Part shown: piece by piece, positions 18,570 through 29,152 of the stretch | Layout of the letters: the number at the start of each line of letters is the position of its first letter | Numbering within the stretch: the stretch's first letter is position 1 | Assembly (NCBI GenBank): GCA_951394045.1 | Contig: OX595998.1 | Coordinates: 372,001 to 436,000, forward strand | Direction: 5' to 3' | DNA length: 64,000 bases | Source of the DNA: Nitzschia sp. DOCU1 | Taxonomy: Eukaryota; Bacillariophyta; Bacillariophyceae; Bacillariales; Bacillariaceae | Notes under the pieces: generated by a model | Databases searched by the model: none | The model's input: the letters and a program-made list of their open reading frames with translations, nothing else | Told to the model about the DNA's origin: nothing | Position numbers and translations under genes: made by a program

Positions 18570-21500
18570 TCACTCATTTGTATTGTCATCGCCGGGCTCT
18601 GGCTCCCATGGAATGTTGTCAATCCGCTTTGTTTGGTCAACTGGAAATCCTCTCTTCCTTTGATGCTCCGGTGTCCTGCATTCAAAGAACTTCCCTGGTT
18701 GCTTTTGCTTTGGCTTTGGATGGTAATCTGTCCAGTGGCAATCCAACTTACAATAGCCACACTCTCTGCATCGCTTTGGTAATCGTCTCTTCTTCATTTG
18801 AGGCTCAAGGAATGCATTGGCCTGGACATACTGAGCCGGTTCCACTGGCGTTTGGCCAGCAAAAGCTGCGACAACAATCCGCCTTGCTTCGGGGGCACTT
18901 TCCTCTTCCTCATCCTGGAAAACAGAAAATTGTACATCATCTTCCTCTCGTTCTTCTATTGGGGGAAGATCCATCATTGCTGGGAACGGATTATTCATTT
19001 CAACGGACGCTCGCTTCTGCCTCCTCTCGGCCGCATTTGAAGCCACCATGATTTTTGGAGCCTCCTCATCAAACGACACATCACTGCAACGATCCTGTCC
19101 ACGCAACGCTCGTCGAAGGCCCTTGTTCTGGTTCAATACTGGCAGCAACGTAGCTGCAACATTTCCAGCCTTCTTCATTTCTTGGTAAAAGTCCATCAAC
19201 AAGAAGGCGGTCTTGTAGGTCATGTCAGAGGCTGGTCTTCTTTCATCTTCCTCGTCCTTTACCCAGGCATTCCAGAAGCAAGTAAACTTTCCCCAACGGA
19301 TGGAAGTGAAGTTGTCGGCCTCATCAGTCAATCCATCAGTAGCAGATGTGGAGCCCCCCTGGAACCGAGTGTAGTGCTTTCGAAAAAACTCCTTTTCGCA
19401 GTCTGTGATGACTTTTCTGACACCTCGTTTTCGTCCCAATTTTCCGGCAACCCATGCGGCCGATGCAGTCAACTCTTGCATTCTTTCACTTGACTCCTCG
19501 TTGCTGGCATTATTGACAAGTGCATCCCAGGATCCATCTTTAAATGAATCCTCAATGCGACCAACAGCTTGGTCCAAGTCTTCTGTGCTTGTGTCGTACT
19601 CCCCAGCAATCAACCCGAAATCTTCTCCAGTCGAAGCAAAATATTTGGTACATTCGAATTTTGGATGGGGAGGCTCAACAAGCTCCTCCCAACCGCACCC
19701 AGCTTCAACCTCTTCTTCAATCTCCCATCCGTCATAGAAATGGGCATACCTTGACGGTAGCCCAAGAAGACGGATGTCGACGTCATGATTCCACCGGTGA
19801 ACAAATTCATAGAGTAATGCGACCACAAAGCCCGGGGAAATATTAAACCCACGTAATAATTGTCGTATTTTTTGGTGAAAGCCTTCTAATGCACTGGTTC
19901 CACGGAGGCATTTGAAAAGGGGTACACCAAGCGAGTCCGTTCCAATCTGTACGTAATACGATAGACCAGGAATATCGCTGAGGCAGCCCTTCCTTATGTG
20001 CCGCAGGGTAGACTTGTACAGATTCCACGCCTTTCGTCCAAACAACGGCTTGCCTGTCTTATTATCTTTCACATTTGCAAATAAGTTCACCACAGCGTTG
20101 AACTGTTTCTCAAGCTCCACTGGACCTGGGACTGTTCGCCGAACGCGCTTCCTGAAATAGTGCCATGGCAAACTGTTGATTTCATCGTCAGTCATGTTGC
20201 CCTTTTCCTTTAGAGCTGCTTTAAGGAACGATACATCCAAGTAGCTTGCGACAAAGAATGCATCTGACAACCTCGCCATGAACGAACCAAATGCACCATG
20301 TTTCTTGGACAATACCCGAGCAAATCGAATAAAGATATGCTCGATGTCCTGCTTGGTGTGGCCACCCTTGAAGTAGAAGTTGGTGGTGTATGGATCCTGG
20401 TGGTCCTCAGAAAAACCATGGTCGTCAAGGCGGGTGTGAGGTTCGTCATCCAAAGTATCATTTCCACCAGTGTCGTCCTCATCCTCCGACATTGATAGGT
20501 CATTTGGAGGGCTTGCCTCTGCTGTCATTGCTAGTTGTAGTGGCTCACTGCTCGCATCAGTCTCACCTCCCGTAGCCAGCACCGGGTCTGTAGCAACTTC
20601 TTTGCTCTTGGTAGAAAGAATTGGTTCAAAAACGCCCCCTTCTGGTTGGACTCGGGTGTGATTCAATAGCCATTTTACTTCAAGGGGTTCGTGGGCTGGA
20701 ATCGCAGCCTTTAATTCCTCAAGAGTTTTCCCTTGCATCTGTGTCGCCTTAGCAGCTGGACGCCGTATACATGTTATTTGAAACTTGGCGCACTTGTTAC
20801 TCTGTTGGTTGAAAAAGAGATGGCTGTCAGCAAGGCCAACGTAAGTCGCCTCTGCAACAACACTCGATTTATTTGGTGTGTATAGAAGTAACTTGTCCCC
20901 TTCCTTGAGGTTGTTTGCTCTTGGAGCGGTCGTCTCTGTAGGATCGACATATGGCATTGCTGTCATCTTCAGATAGCAGAGCATCTGGGAGTAAGAATCT
21001 AGTGCGGCGTACTCAATATGCTTGTCCGACAATGGTCCTGACCAATTCGAAATCCGGATGCTTTGATCCTTTTCAAGCTCAATGCCACCAAATAGAGCAC
21101 TAAAAATCTTGCCAAGGCTACCTGTCGCCGTTGGAAGAACGCCTCGATCCTTCGCCATGTGCTGCAGATTGACTTCGCCTTGCAGAGTGACGCCTATCTC
21201 CGCCAGTTTTGTCCGGTCTGCCGAGATTGAACATGCAACTTTCTTGATGTCGGGCGATTCAAGAAGCGTCACAAGTCCTTTTGGGAATGGCCGCTGAAAA
21301 ATGTATGTATCCAGTCCTTGTGTCGTGATTTGGATCGTGTCGGGGCCTTTCTTAGTCCTTGCCATTGCTACAGTCCATTCACTATCAAGTGAAACAACAG
21401 CCCATTCATTGCGCTGACATGATGCGATTATATCATTCGCAGTAGCATCTGCAACTTCGTTTGATGAAAACGTTGTCGGGCTTTGGTTCATAGTTAAATA

Positions 21501-22343
21501 CTGCACAGTCCTTGTGGTTGAATATTGCGCACTTGTTGTTGAATATTGTGTACTCGTCCCTGGATCGGGATCAAAAGAGTGCACCACGAACGAATCGAAG
21601 ATGGGGCTCTTCTCCTGATTGCTGCTGCCTTCATAAAACGACCGCTCCTGGCAGCAGCGATCGGTAGTGAAGATAATTGGCCCTTTAAATCCATGCAGCT
21701 TGTACCGACGGTTCAAGCCTCGCAGGGACCCTTCGACTTCATTGAGGGTAGTGCCGTTAACGAGCCTGAATAGCAAAATATGGCCATACTCATTCATCAC
21801 AGAGTACATGCCAACAAAACCCCGCTCGTTGTCGATCAGTACGACCTTGCCAATCTTGATAAAATGGTCACCACTCAGAAAGTTACCGCCATTCATTGTC
21901 ATTTTGTGACGGTAGTAGGGCACGTGCGATTCTATCTCTTCGAGCGTGACTCTCAGTAGATAGTTGAGCGATGGTAGAGTATACTCTGATCGTGGGTCAT
22001 CAAAAGGGAAAAATAACCGCTTCTCAATGATACGCTTCTTAGCCTTCATGAGCTCGCAGTATGATCGCCACTTCTTGGCGTCCATTGCGTGCGCTTGCTT
22101 GTATCGTTCACAGAGGGCATTGCGAAAGCCAAGAGCACTCATTCCGTGTGCTAGCTGTGACCGCATCTGTTCAATCAAGGTCCATCGAACCGCCCCTCTC
22201 GTTGTAGTTCGGCAGCCATGTTGCCTCCAAATACCCTGAACATGGTGGGGCTTGGGAAACCACGCCTGCATCATAACTATAGAACATAGAATTTTCTTCA
22301 CTTGCCTTCTCTCGTTGGATCTTACAGATGTACCTTCGGCCAA
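18570..22343 (-). pseudogene. Transposase, main part: DDE-like core with inserted DEDD 3'-5' exonuclease
   Basis: A 1257-codon frame opening with TTG, with no ATG where the protein logically begins; it continues the upstream 294-codon frame after a one-base shift. Counting from its first codon: a transposase-like part with GDHFIKIG (D159) and IIFTTDRC (D228); then at about 305-462 a 3'-5' exonuclease with VVSLDSEW (D320, E322), ISADRTKL (D376) and IEYAALDSY (Y445, D449), the DEDDy pattern of RNase D/WRN-type nucleases. A later transposase-like part follows with KQDIEHIFIRF, RKRVRRTVPGP, and CLRGTSALEGFHQ (E820). The C-terminus has a Cys/His cluster (RCRECGYCKLDCHWTDYH). The D/D/E assignment is inference. 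A frameshift separates it from its N-terminus, hence pseudogene in this copy. Confidence 0.78.
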
Positions 22344-23046
22344 TAAGCCCAGTTATACCATGCTCATCAAACACTCGTCGCACATATCCGCCCCAGCCAT
22401 TGTGGAGTACACATGACGTGTTGCCAGCATGGAATGGACAACAGGGCCTGTTATCCGGGTAGAACTCTGGCCATCGGCATTCAGGAGCCCAGAACATAAT
22501 GGGGCGGCATGCGAAATCACTGGGTGATAGGAGGGTACCAGGATCACGGTTGAGTGGTGCATTGTAGAAAAAGTGGTAGGGATCAGCAACTGGGTCGACC
22601 ATTAGCCCTCCAATTTCAGCAGGCCATCTCCCAACAAATTGGTGGGCACCATTCTCCTCAAACCTTACTCTATCTTTCAGAAAGATTTGGAGCTCAGTGT
22701 AGATCTTCAACGATGTTGGCCGGAATGTTCCCTCCAACATTCCTTGTTGGCTTGTTGCTGCTGCGAGGATGGATTCTTCTCTTATGCCTTCGTCCTCTTG
22801 TGTAGATTTTGCTCTTGCCGCTTTGTTTGCATTGCGAGTAATAACTGCTTTCTTTGCTCGCAGTACAAATTTAGGGTTCTTCTCCGTTGAATGCGCCTTC
22901 TTACATTGGGCTTTTTGAGCACTCATCAGTAGCTCCAAAGTGTGCTTCTCCCGTTGTTGTTTTTCGAGAAGGGCCACTCGTTCACGTCGAGCAATTTTCT
23001 CTTTCTCCAGATTTTCCGGTGTGTATGGATTATGGATCCACTTCAT
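22171..23046 (-). pseudogene. Transposase N-terminal part (DUF6729-like zinc domain)
   Basis: Starts at ATG 23046 (MKWIHNPYTPEN). A basic coiled-coil-like stretch (residues of about 15-90) is followed by a Cys/Trp-rich region with PIMFWAPECRWPEF, CCPFHAG, HNGWGGYVRRVFDE and RRYICKI. This order resembles the DUF6729 domain that I know in front of exonuclease-containing transposase-like proteins of fungi and algae; the match is from memory. The frame stops at 22171 after NYNERGGSMDLD, whereas the next frame reads RGAVRWTLIEQM over the same bases. Shifting by one base inside the run of four C (plus strand 22193-22196) joins the two parts. Confidence 0.7.
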
Positions 23047-23327
23047 TTTGTGCAAAGGCAGCGTTGAATCAATTCCAATTTGTTGGATTCATATTGCGAA
23101 ATGGGGGCCCAGTTTCGTCATTGGAAGTGGGCATGAAAATGATTCATCGTCATTTTGTCATTTTTGTGTTACTTCCGACGCAGTCGTGGGACGGTTCGGC
23201 GTGGAGGATGGCTTTCGCTCTAGTTTAATAAGCCCTTGCGATAACCACGATAACCATTTAGTTTATTTTTCGTCAGAGTGAGCGACGTTTTTAATAGGTT
23301 ATGTGCTCTATTTTGGCTTGCGATAAC

Positions 23328-23352
23328 CGGCCACAGCGATGAGAAGATTGCC
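23328..23352 (-). repeat. Terminal inverted repeat, right end
   Basis: Inverted partner of 18251-18275; 20 of 25 bases match. It borders GCGATTGG at 23353-23360. Confidence 0.9.
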
Positions 23353-23957
23353 GCGATTGGAGTAGTTGAGTAGGTCATATTCGCGTTTTCGAAATTGACT
23401 TGAAAGGTAGACGGCATGGCTTTTACGTAGACTCTAGCCAGTTCGTCGTCGTCAAAGCCACCATCATCTGGGGCATCAGCCAGTTGAGCCGCCATCCTTG
23501 ACGCTGCTCGAAGGCACAAAAGAAACTTGCCAGGCGTCATGCTCACTGGCTTCTTGATGGAACGTAGGTAGTCCATCTGATCAACATAGCGATAGCCTGC
23601 CAATAGCTCCGATTTGAAAGCTTGCAAGGCTTGATCAAAGTTGGCAACAGTTGGGTTCAAACCGTTGCTCACGAGTTCCCACACTGCCATGGGATATCCG
23701 TCCAAGTGGCTTGGGAACTTGGCGAAAAGCTTAGGTCCAGTCGTCCAGACCAAGGTTGATCGTGCTCTAGCAAAGAGCGAAAGGAACGTCAGGATCGCAA
23801 AAGGTGTTGCTTCATCGTTGAGACGAGGAACTCGAAGCTCAGTGGATTCCTCAACGCCATGGGCGTCTCTCTCGCTTCTGCGATGACGAACAAACTCGAT
23901 TTCCGACTCATCATAGTCTGGTTCGAGGGGGATAACATGGGCCTTGGTTGGCGCCAT
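23353..23957 (-). CDS. Gypsy gag N-terminal part
   Basis: The likely start is ATG 23957 (MAPTKAHVIPLEPDYDES). About 200 residues of capsid-like helical sequence (AFKSELLAGYRYVDQMDYL, TPGKFLLCLRAASRMAAQL) run to MTYSTTPIA, where the DNA transposon interrupts at 23352. In the current sequence the frame runs on into transposon sequence and stops at 23220. The partner segment is 17390-18250. Confidence 0.78.
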
Positions 23958-24057
23958 GGTCTTGAAGATAAGTCGTCTTGAAAGTTGTTTTGCAAGGGGT
24001 CGCCTATCGTTGCGATACACGGCTCGTTACGAAGTCTCACGTAGTTTCTGATCAGAG

Positions 24058-24477
24058 TGCAGTAATCCCGGGTTCGTAATAAAAGAGTGAGCTAGTTTTA
24101 AAGATGTAGTATCCTAATTCGGAAGCTGCTCTTCCCGAACCAAGATTAAGAAGTAGTACCAGGATAACGACCTAGTAGTAGATAGGACAGATACGGATCT
24201 CTTGTCGGGCCTGGATGGAGTAGACCAAGGGGTCTTACGAGTAGTATAGAAAAGTGTAGAGTGGAGTCCCAAAGCAGTCCTGAGTGCCGATCAATTAGAC
24301 TGCCGGGTTTGCCGGGAGAATACACATACGCCCAGGAATATGCCCTATCGATTCATCAAGGCGATTCCCAGGTATAAGCCCTCGGACTTGGGGGGGCGAA
24401 CCACATGAGTTACCAAAGCCGCATCGATAACGCACATGGACTTGGAGGACCACCGACGAACAGACGGGGGACCTTCA
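24058..24477 (-). repeat. Gypsy 5' LTR (420 bp)
   Basis: Near-identical to 13730-14149, TG...CA ends on the minus strand. On its inner side (below 24058) the sequence CTCTGATCAGAAAC, read leftwards, is where a primer-binding site should be, but I cannot assign a tRNA. Confidence 0.92.
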
Positions 24478-25607
24478 CACACCGATTGTGAGAGGAGATG
24501 AAGTATGGGAAAAGGTTCGATCGAGTTGTCGTGGACTTTATCGAAGCGATCCTCCGGACTTTCCACCGGGACGAAGGTTCAATCTGTTCCGCCACACGGA
24601 TTCGACATAGGGAAAGTTTCCTATTCGTAAAGGACGATAATAAACACCTCATCGGAATTGAAATTCTCCGAAAATAATACCGCATGATAGCGTGGCGACT
24701 CACAAGGGCAGAGGAATGCGAGCATGGCGCCCGCTTGACTACAGACGCCAAAACAAGTGACTGTTGAAGGTTCGGATTCACATTTTGCATGCCGGTAACG
24801 TGACTCAGATATGGGACTTACTGGGAAGAAACTCATCGAAACAGAATGCCTACTACCGGTAGTAGAGTTCATGACCGAGCTCCGGAATATGTACTATTAC
24901 AGACCGCATACAATACATATGTTACTGTGCGCAGTACGAGCCAGTAGGGGGCTACCCCTACGGCTATCATACTTCACTTACTACTTATACTACTCTATAC
25001 TTCTACCGTAACCAGCCAGCAACCTCTGCCGCCGGCAGCTTTCATCCACCGCGACTGCCTGGAGAATGATCCAACTTTCCAGGCCTGTTTTATTTTGGGA
25101 GAAGTTTCAGTTTACCCATTTGTTTACTAGAACAGTTGCCGCATAGGCATGAGACCTTTTCACAGACAACCTCGCATCGCTACAGCGGTAGGTGCCAGGG
25201 CCGGGTTGGGTAGACCTTTTACCCTGTCGGTTTAAAAATAGACTTCTAGTTTTTTTTTGTATGTGGTACGACTAAGCAGCAACTTCTTGCAAGATGTCCT
25301 CCAGACCAGCGTATGCTACACAAATTGTAGATGATGATCATATGCAAGTTCTAATGTTTCAAATCTCGATTTTCTGCTCGGCTTGTAGCAGGTCGACGTG
25401 TACTGTATCCAACTCCTCGCGTCGACTCGCCCCTATATGCTCACGTTTTCATTCCGTTCCAACATTTCCCGTCGGTACTGTGCAATATCCACAATACTCG
25501 TCATAACAAAGCCATGCCGTTGGCAAAAACGTTTCAGCTCGGGCAGTCTTGCCATTTCGATCGGATTCTCGTCGGACACAATTTCGCACAAGATACCCGA
25601 TGGTCCC
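24478..25607. repeat. Host direct repeat, copy B, right segment
   Basis: Matches 5981-6978, apart from a 132-bp LINE fragment at 25127-25258. It ends inside the last exon of RIBA at ...GATGGTCCC (25607), after which copy B continues into the intact gene while copy A switches to the LINE. Confidence 0.9.
25127..25258 (+). mobile_element. 132-bp 5'-truncated LINE fragment (3' end of the LINE 2 family)
   Basis: Apparently identical to the reverse complement of 58561-58692, covering the last codons, stop and 3' UTR of LINE 2 and ending in nine T. It is absent from the matching site in host repeat copy A (CATTTGTTTTGTATG), so it inserted into copy B after the duplication. It lies about 175 bp beyond the RIBA stop codon, probably within or just after its 3' UTR. 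Confidence 0.88.
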
Positions 25608-27504
25608 CGGCCTGCTAACACAGAAAGGTCCACCGCCGCCTCGGTATGCCCATCTCTCGCTAAAACTCCGCCCTCGCGTGCTCGCAATGGGAAAATGTGA
25701 CCGGGCCGCGAGAAATCAGTAGCTTTGGTATTGGGGTCCGCCAGCAAATTTACCGTTTTGGCACGGTCGGAAGCACTGATTCCCGTGGTAACACCTGATC
25801 GAGAAACAAAATGTGAGACAGGCACTAAATGTCGAATAGCCAAATTGCAAACCATGTGTCAACCTACCGTGCTCTTTCGTGGCATCCACAGTGACGCTAA
25901 ACGCCGTACTCTTTGGATCTTCGTTATTGACAACCATTGCTGGCAACTTCAATTCATCCATCCGCTTTCCTTCCATAGCAATGCAAATGACACCACTCGA
26001 GTATCGTATAATTTTGGCCATGTCCTCAGGAGTGCACGCATCGGCCGCCATTATCAAGTCGCCCTCGTTTTCTCGGTCCATGTCGTCTACAACCACCACC
26101 ATCTTTCCCTCTCGTACCGCCGCAATAGCATCTTCAACTGACTGGCGTCCAAAGCAATAACCGTCTTCGCGGGCCGTTACACCAGCTTGTTCCTCCTCCA
26201 AATCAATGACTGCAGTCATGGTATCGTTCCTGGTCAGAGATACTTGCACAGCATTTGCCGCCATTTCTTCTCCTTCCGTCAAATAGTCTTGAGCGACACT
26301 CGTGCGTTTCGGGATCATTTTTCCATTCTTGACAAAAAGTGGACTCAAATTAGCATGCGCCATGCGATCATGTTTGGCTTGCAAATAGCGGTGGTTATAC
26401 TGATTCGTCTGTGGAACCACCATGGGGAGAGTTTCCGTAATTTCTACTCCCAACGCTTGAAGACGATGAACTTTGCGAGGATTGTTTGTCATGAGTTGAA
26501 TACTGCCAATGCCCATGTCTTTAAGAATGTTTGGGACGGCACCATACTGACGGGCATCCTCGGGAAATCCCAGGTGCAAATTGGCATCCACCGTGTCCAT
26601 GCCTTCGTCCTGGAGAGAATAAGCGGCCACCTTGTTGGCCAAGCCGATGCCTCTTCCTTCTTGTTGTAGATAAATAATTGCCCCGCCATGTTCGGAAATA
26701 TACTCCAAGGCCATTTTCAATTGTTCTTTGCAGTCACAACTGGAGAAAGGAGAGAGTCATTAGCACGTGAATGAAAATGTTCTTGTCGAAACGAAGGTTG
26801 TCAGAAAACAGCGTGAGAGCTTACCGTTGGCTTCGAAAGACCTCGGAGGTCAAACATTGGTCGTGAATACGAACGGGGACATCTTCTAGAAATTCCCCCG
26901 ACGAACCAAAAGGTGGTTTATCTGCGGAATAAATCACGCAAGGCTCGTTTCCCGCAAACTCGTTGGCTGACTGCGCCGTGCGATAGGCCCGAAGACGGAA
27001 TTGTCCCACATCCGTAGGCAGATTTGTTTCTGCCACAAAATGCGCCGGAACGGGCACGTCCATGTAGTTAGCATCCTCCAGTTTTTTGGTGGACGAACTG
27101 CTTCCGTTGCGTTTTCCCTTTTGCACAGCACCATTCTTGCGTTTGGGGGCAAAGGCAATTGTATCGGTGGTAGAACCGCTCTTAACTCCATTCGCCCCAT
27201 TGGGCTCGTGGTCACCATTCAAACCCCCCTTGACAGACGTGCGGGGAACTTGCAGCACGCACGTCATCCCTGGGTTGGCAGATTTGCTGGCGGTTCCCTC
27301 CGACCCGCCCCGCATCGTCCAAAGCGAACGGGGCAAGAAGCTTGTAGTCACTAATGCTTCCGAAGAGCAGCATCCCACTAAGGAAAAGCTGAGGAAGGAA
27401 ATGAGGAAAGGGGAGAGAAATATTCGGCGGCAGGGTCGCTTGTGTTGTGTAGCGGAGGCTGCCGGAGTGTTCCACTCTAACGAGGTGTTCACCATAGAAG
27501 GCAT
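25433..27504 (-). CDS. RIBA: GTP cyclohydrolase II / DHBP synthase bifunctional enzyme, plastid-targeted
   Basis: Makes the two precursors of riboflavin: 2,5-diamino-6-ribosylamino-pyrimidinone phosphate from GTP, and dihydroxybutanone phosphate from ribulose 5-phosphate. Three exons: 27504-26825, 26739-25868, 25794-25433, with GT-AG introns of 85 and 73 bp; predicted 637 residues. GCHII comes first: zinc ligands [14 protein letters not shown] (C-x10-C-x-C, split by intron 1) and [17 protein letters not shown] follows: [50 protein letters not shown]. The usual order in bacteria and plants is DHBPS then GCHII, so this fusion is reversed. The N-terminus has a hydrophobic signal-like segment ([17 protein letters not shown]) before a Ser/Lys-rich linker, as expected for plastid import. 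The start is the ATG at 27504, with 27495 as alternative. Its last 58 codons are duplicated at 6804-6978. Confidence 0.9.
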
Positions 27505-29152
27505 GATGGGATTAATACGGAGTAGAAAATAGCAGGAGGACGGGTGGAATCTGGATAGGCTTTGCAAGGATGCAATTGATCGACCAGGAGTTTCGGGAAC
27601 CCAGTCGAACTCAACTCAAACGTGGTCGGTCGGGAACAGGATCGAACAGCAACGGCGACGGTGCGAAAAAGCCACAAACAATCGGCACAAAGAAAGCTCT
27701 TCTTGGATTTTCTTCCGGAGCGTTCTTGGTAAGCTCAGATATTACAACCAGAGCTGACGGCAATTGCAAATGTAGAGAGTTTGTTTCGTTTATGATATCT
27801 TGATACGAAGCAACAACCAAGCCTCCCGAGGCGACGCTTCTGGTTGTTTTTGTGTTCCACCAACTCCTTCGTTTCCGTCTCTTTCGTTCGTCGGTTCACT
27901 TTCGTGGACCTGCGTCATCACGCGGTGATGGGGAGGCTCTTGTGCTAGGCTTTCGTCGTCTTCCCGCCCTTTTTGCAATGGTGGTGAAGGTACCACATTT
28001 CTTTCGCCGGTTTTGATTGGCTGGTTGGGGGGGAGGAGGCCTACGACAGAGATTTGTGCTCAAGCCACGCCAAGTGGAAGCAGTTTGCGAAGCAGTGGAG
28101 AAATCGAATCCATCGTAGAATTCGTATGCTTATCGTCTGTCCATGCTTCGACCTCAGGCCATTCGACATTCTCTGCGCGGGTGGCGAAGGATCCTAATCA
28201 ACCCTTAGAAGTATTATCGTATATTATCAACAATAATTTACTATGTTAATCACTAAGGGGTAAAAATGTTCCGGCAGTGGTTGCGCACCCGCAACAGCTG
28301 CCTCGGGTTCGCATCGTCATCGACGCGCCAGATGAAGAGTGCAGCATCACACACAAGGCAAGAACGATTATACTACCACAACTGGTCTCTTACAGTACGA
28401 GAGAGACATGCTCAGCCCTCGAACAAAGAACTATTGGAGAAGATACTAGTAGAAGTAGCGTAATTGTTAGAAGAAGACGGCACTACTTGCTAGTAGGATG
28501 ACAGCGACAAACTCGTCCTCCCGCCAACAAGGAGACCACTACCTAGTAGTAGTACCACCACGTTGGGCAGGCGTATTCTTGTAGTGTACCTGGTACGCGT
28601 CATGGTGAAACTGACCCACTTCCTGTTGCGTACAAGCCTGGGAGAGAGTTGGTCTACCGTACTGCTGCTAATGTAGCAATCCCCCCACTTCTAGCAACCC
28701 ACCAGTTGCCCCTGGCAACGAGGATAGCCATGGTACGACGAGGGAAACGTACCCCTCGTGACTGGTAGTTTCTTCCGTGACCCAAGGAACTACAGTATGG
28801 ATTCTCCCTTCCTATTCCGCATCGACTCCGTGCCACTGTGGCGGACATCAAGTCAAAGCTATGGGGTGATCCATGAGTAGTCACATACGGCTAGCTAGAA
28901 AGGAATTTTTTCTCCAGCTTTTTGTGAAGACGAGCCGTCCTGCAGAGTGCCGTTTAGATCTCATAAGTTAAACATGGCTGATATCGGTAGATAGAATGAT
29001 ACTAATTGTTATGCATGGGAATTGGATGTGAAAAGTGTTATTAGCAAGTACACCCGAGTCTGATGACAAGCGTGCATGTGACTTCAACCACCTGTTAAAG
29101 CCTGCCCAGCATCCCTCGCCGAGCGAAAAAAGACAATAGCTTGTCGTGTCGT
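27505..29152. other. Spacer between RIBA promoter and PDH E1 terminator, 1.6 kb, no gene seen
   Basis: RIBA reads away to the left and the PDH gene ends at 29153. Short frames here lack recognisable protein features. No repeat shared with other parts of the window was recognised. Confidence 0.45.

Larger units (their letters stand above)
18251..23352 (-). mobile_element. TIR DNA transposon, 5,102 bp, DDE transposase with exonuclease domain
   Basis: Left end GGCAATTTTCTAGTACCTGT...; right end, read inwards, GGCAATCTTCTCATCGCTGT... Over the first 25 bases 20 match, ending in the shared CTGTGGCCG. An 8-bp duplication (GCGATTGG) borders both ends. It sits inside the Gypsy gag and holds one gene on the minus strand in two overlapping frames. 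A second copy with an identical left end begins at 63489, so the family is recently mobile. Superfamily is uncertain: 8-bp duplications occur in hAT, P and KDZ/Zisupton-like elements, and the protein resembles transposase-like proteins with a DUF6729-type N-terminal domain. Confidence 0.9.
13730..24477 (-). mobile_element. Ty3/Gypsy LTR retrotransposon, itself interrupted by a DNA transposon
   Basis: Reads leftwards: 5' LTR (24058-24477), gag, protease, reverse transcriptase, RNase H, integrase, polypurine tract (AGGGGAGAAGCAGAA just before the 3' LTR), 3' LTR (13730-14149). LTRs begin TG and end CA. The target duplication is CACAC: left flank ...GACACACAC, right flank CACACCGAT, with the empty site preserved in repeat copy A as ...GACACACACCGAT. 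Without the 5,102-bp insertion and its 8-bp duplication the element is about 5.6 kb. LTR identity (one difference seen in 420 bp) indicates recent insertion. Confidence 0.93.

Noticed and set aside
22887..23281. Two 113-codon plus-strand frames near the right end of the DNA transposon
   Set aside because: Antisense to the transposase N-terminus and terminal region; no motifs.
26489..26689. Separate gene overlapping RIBA exon 2
   Set aside because: Alternate frame of the GCHII exon; the catalytic motifs are in the annotated frame.
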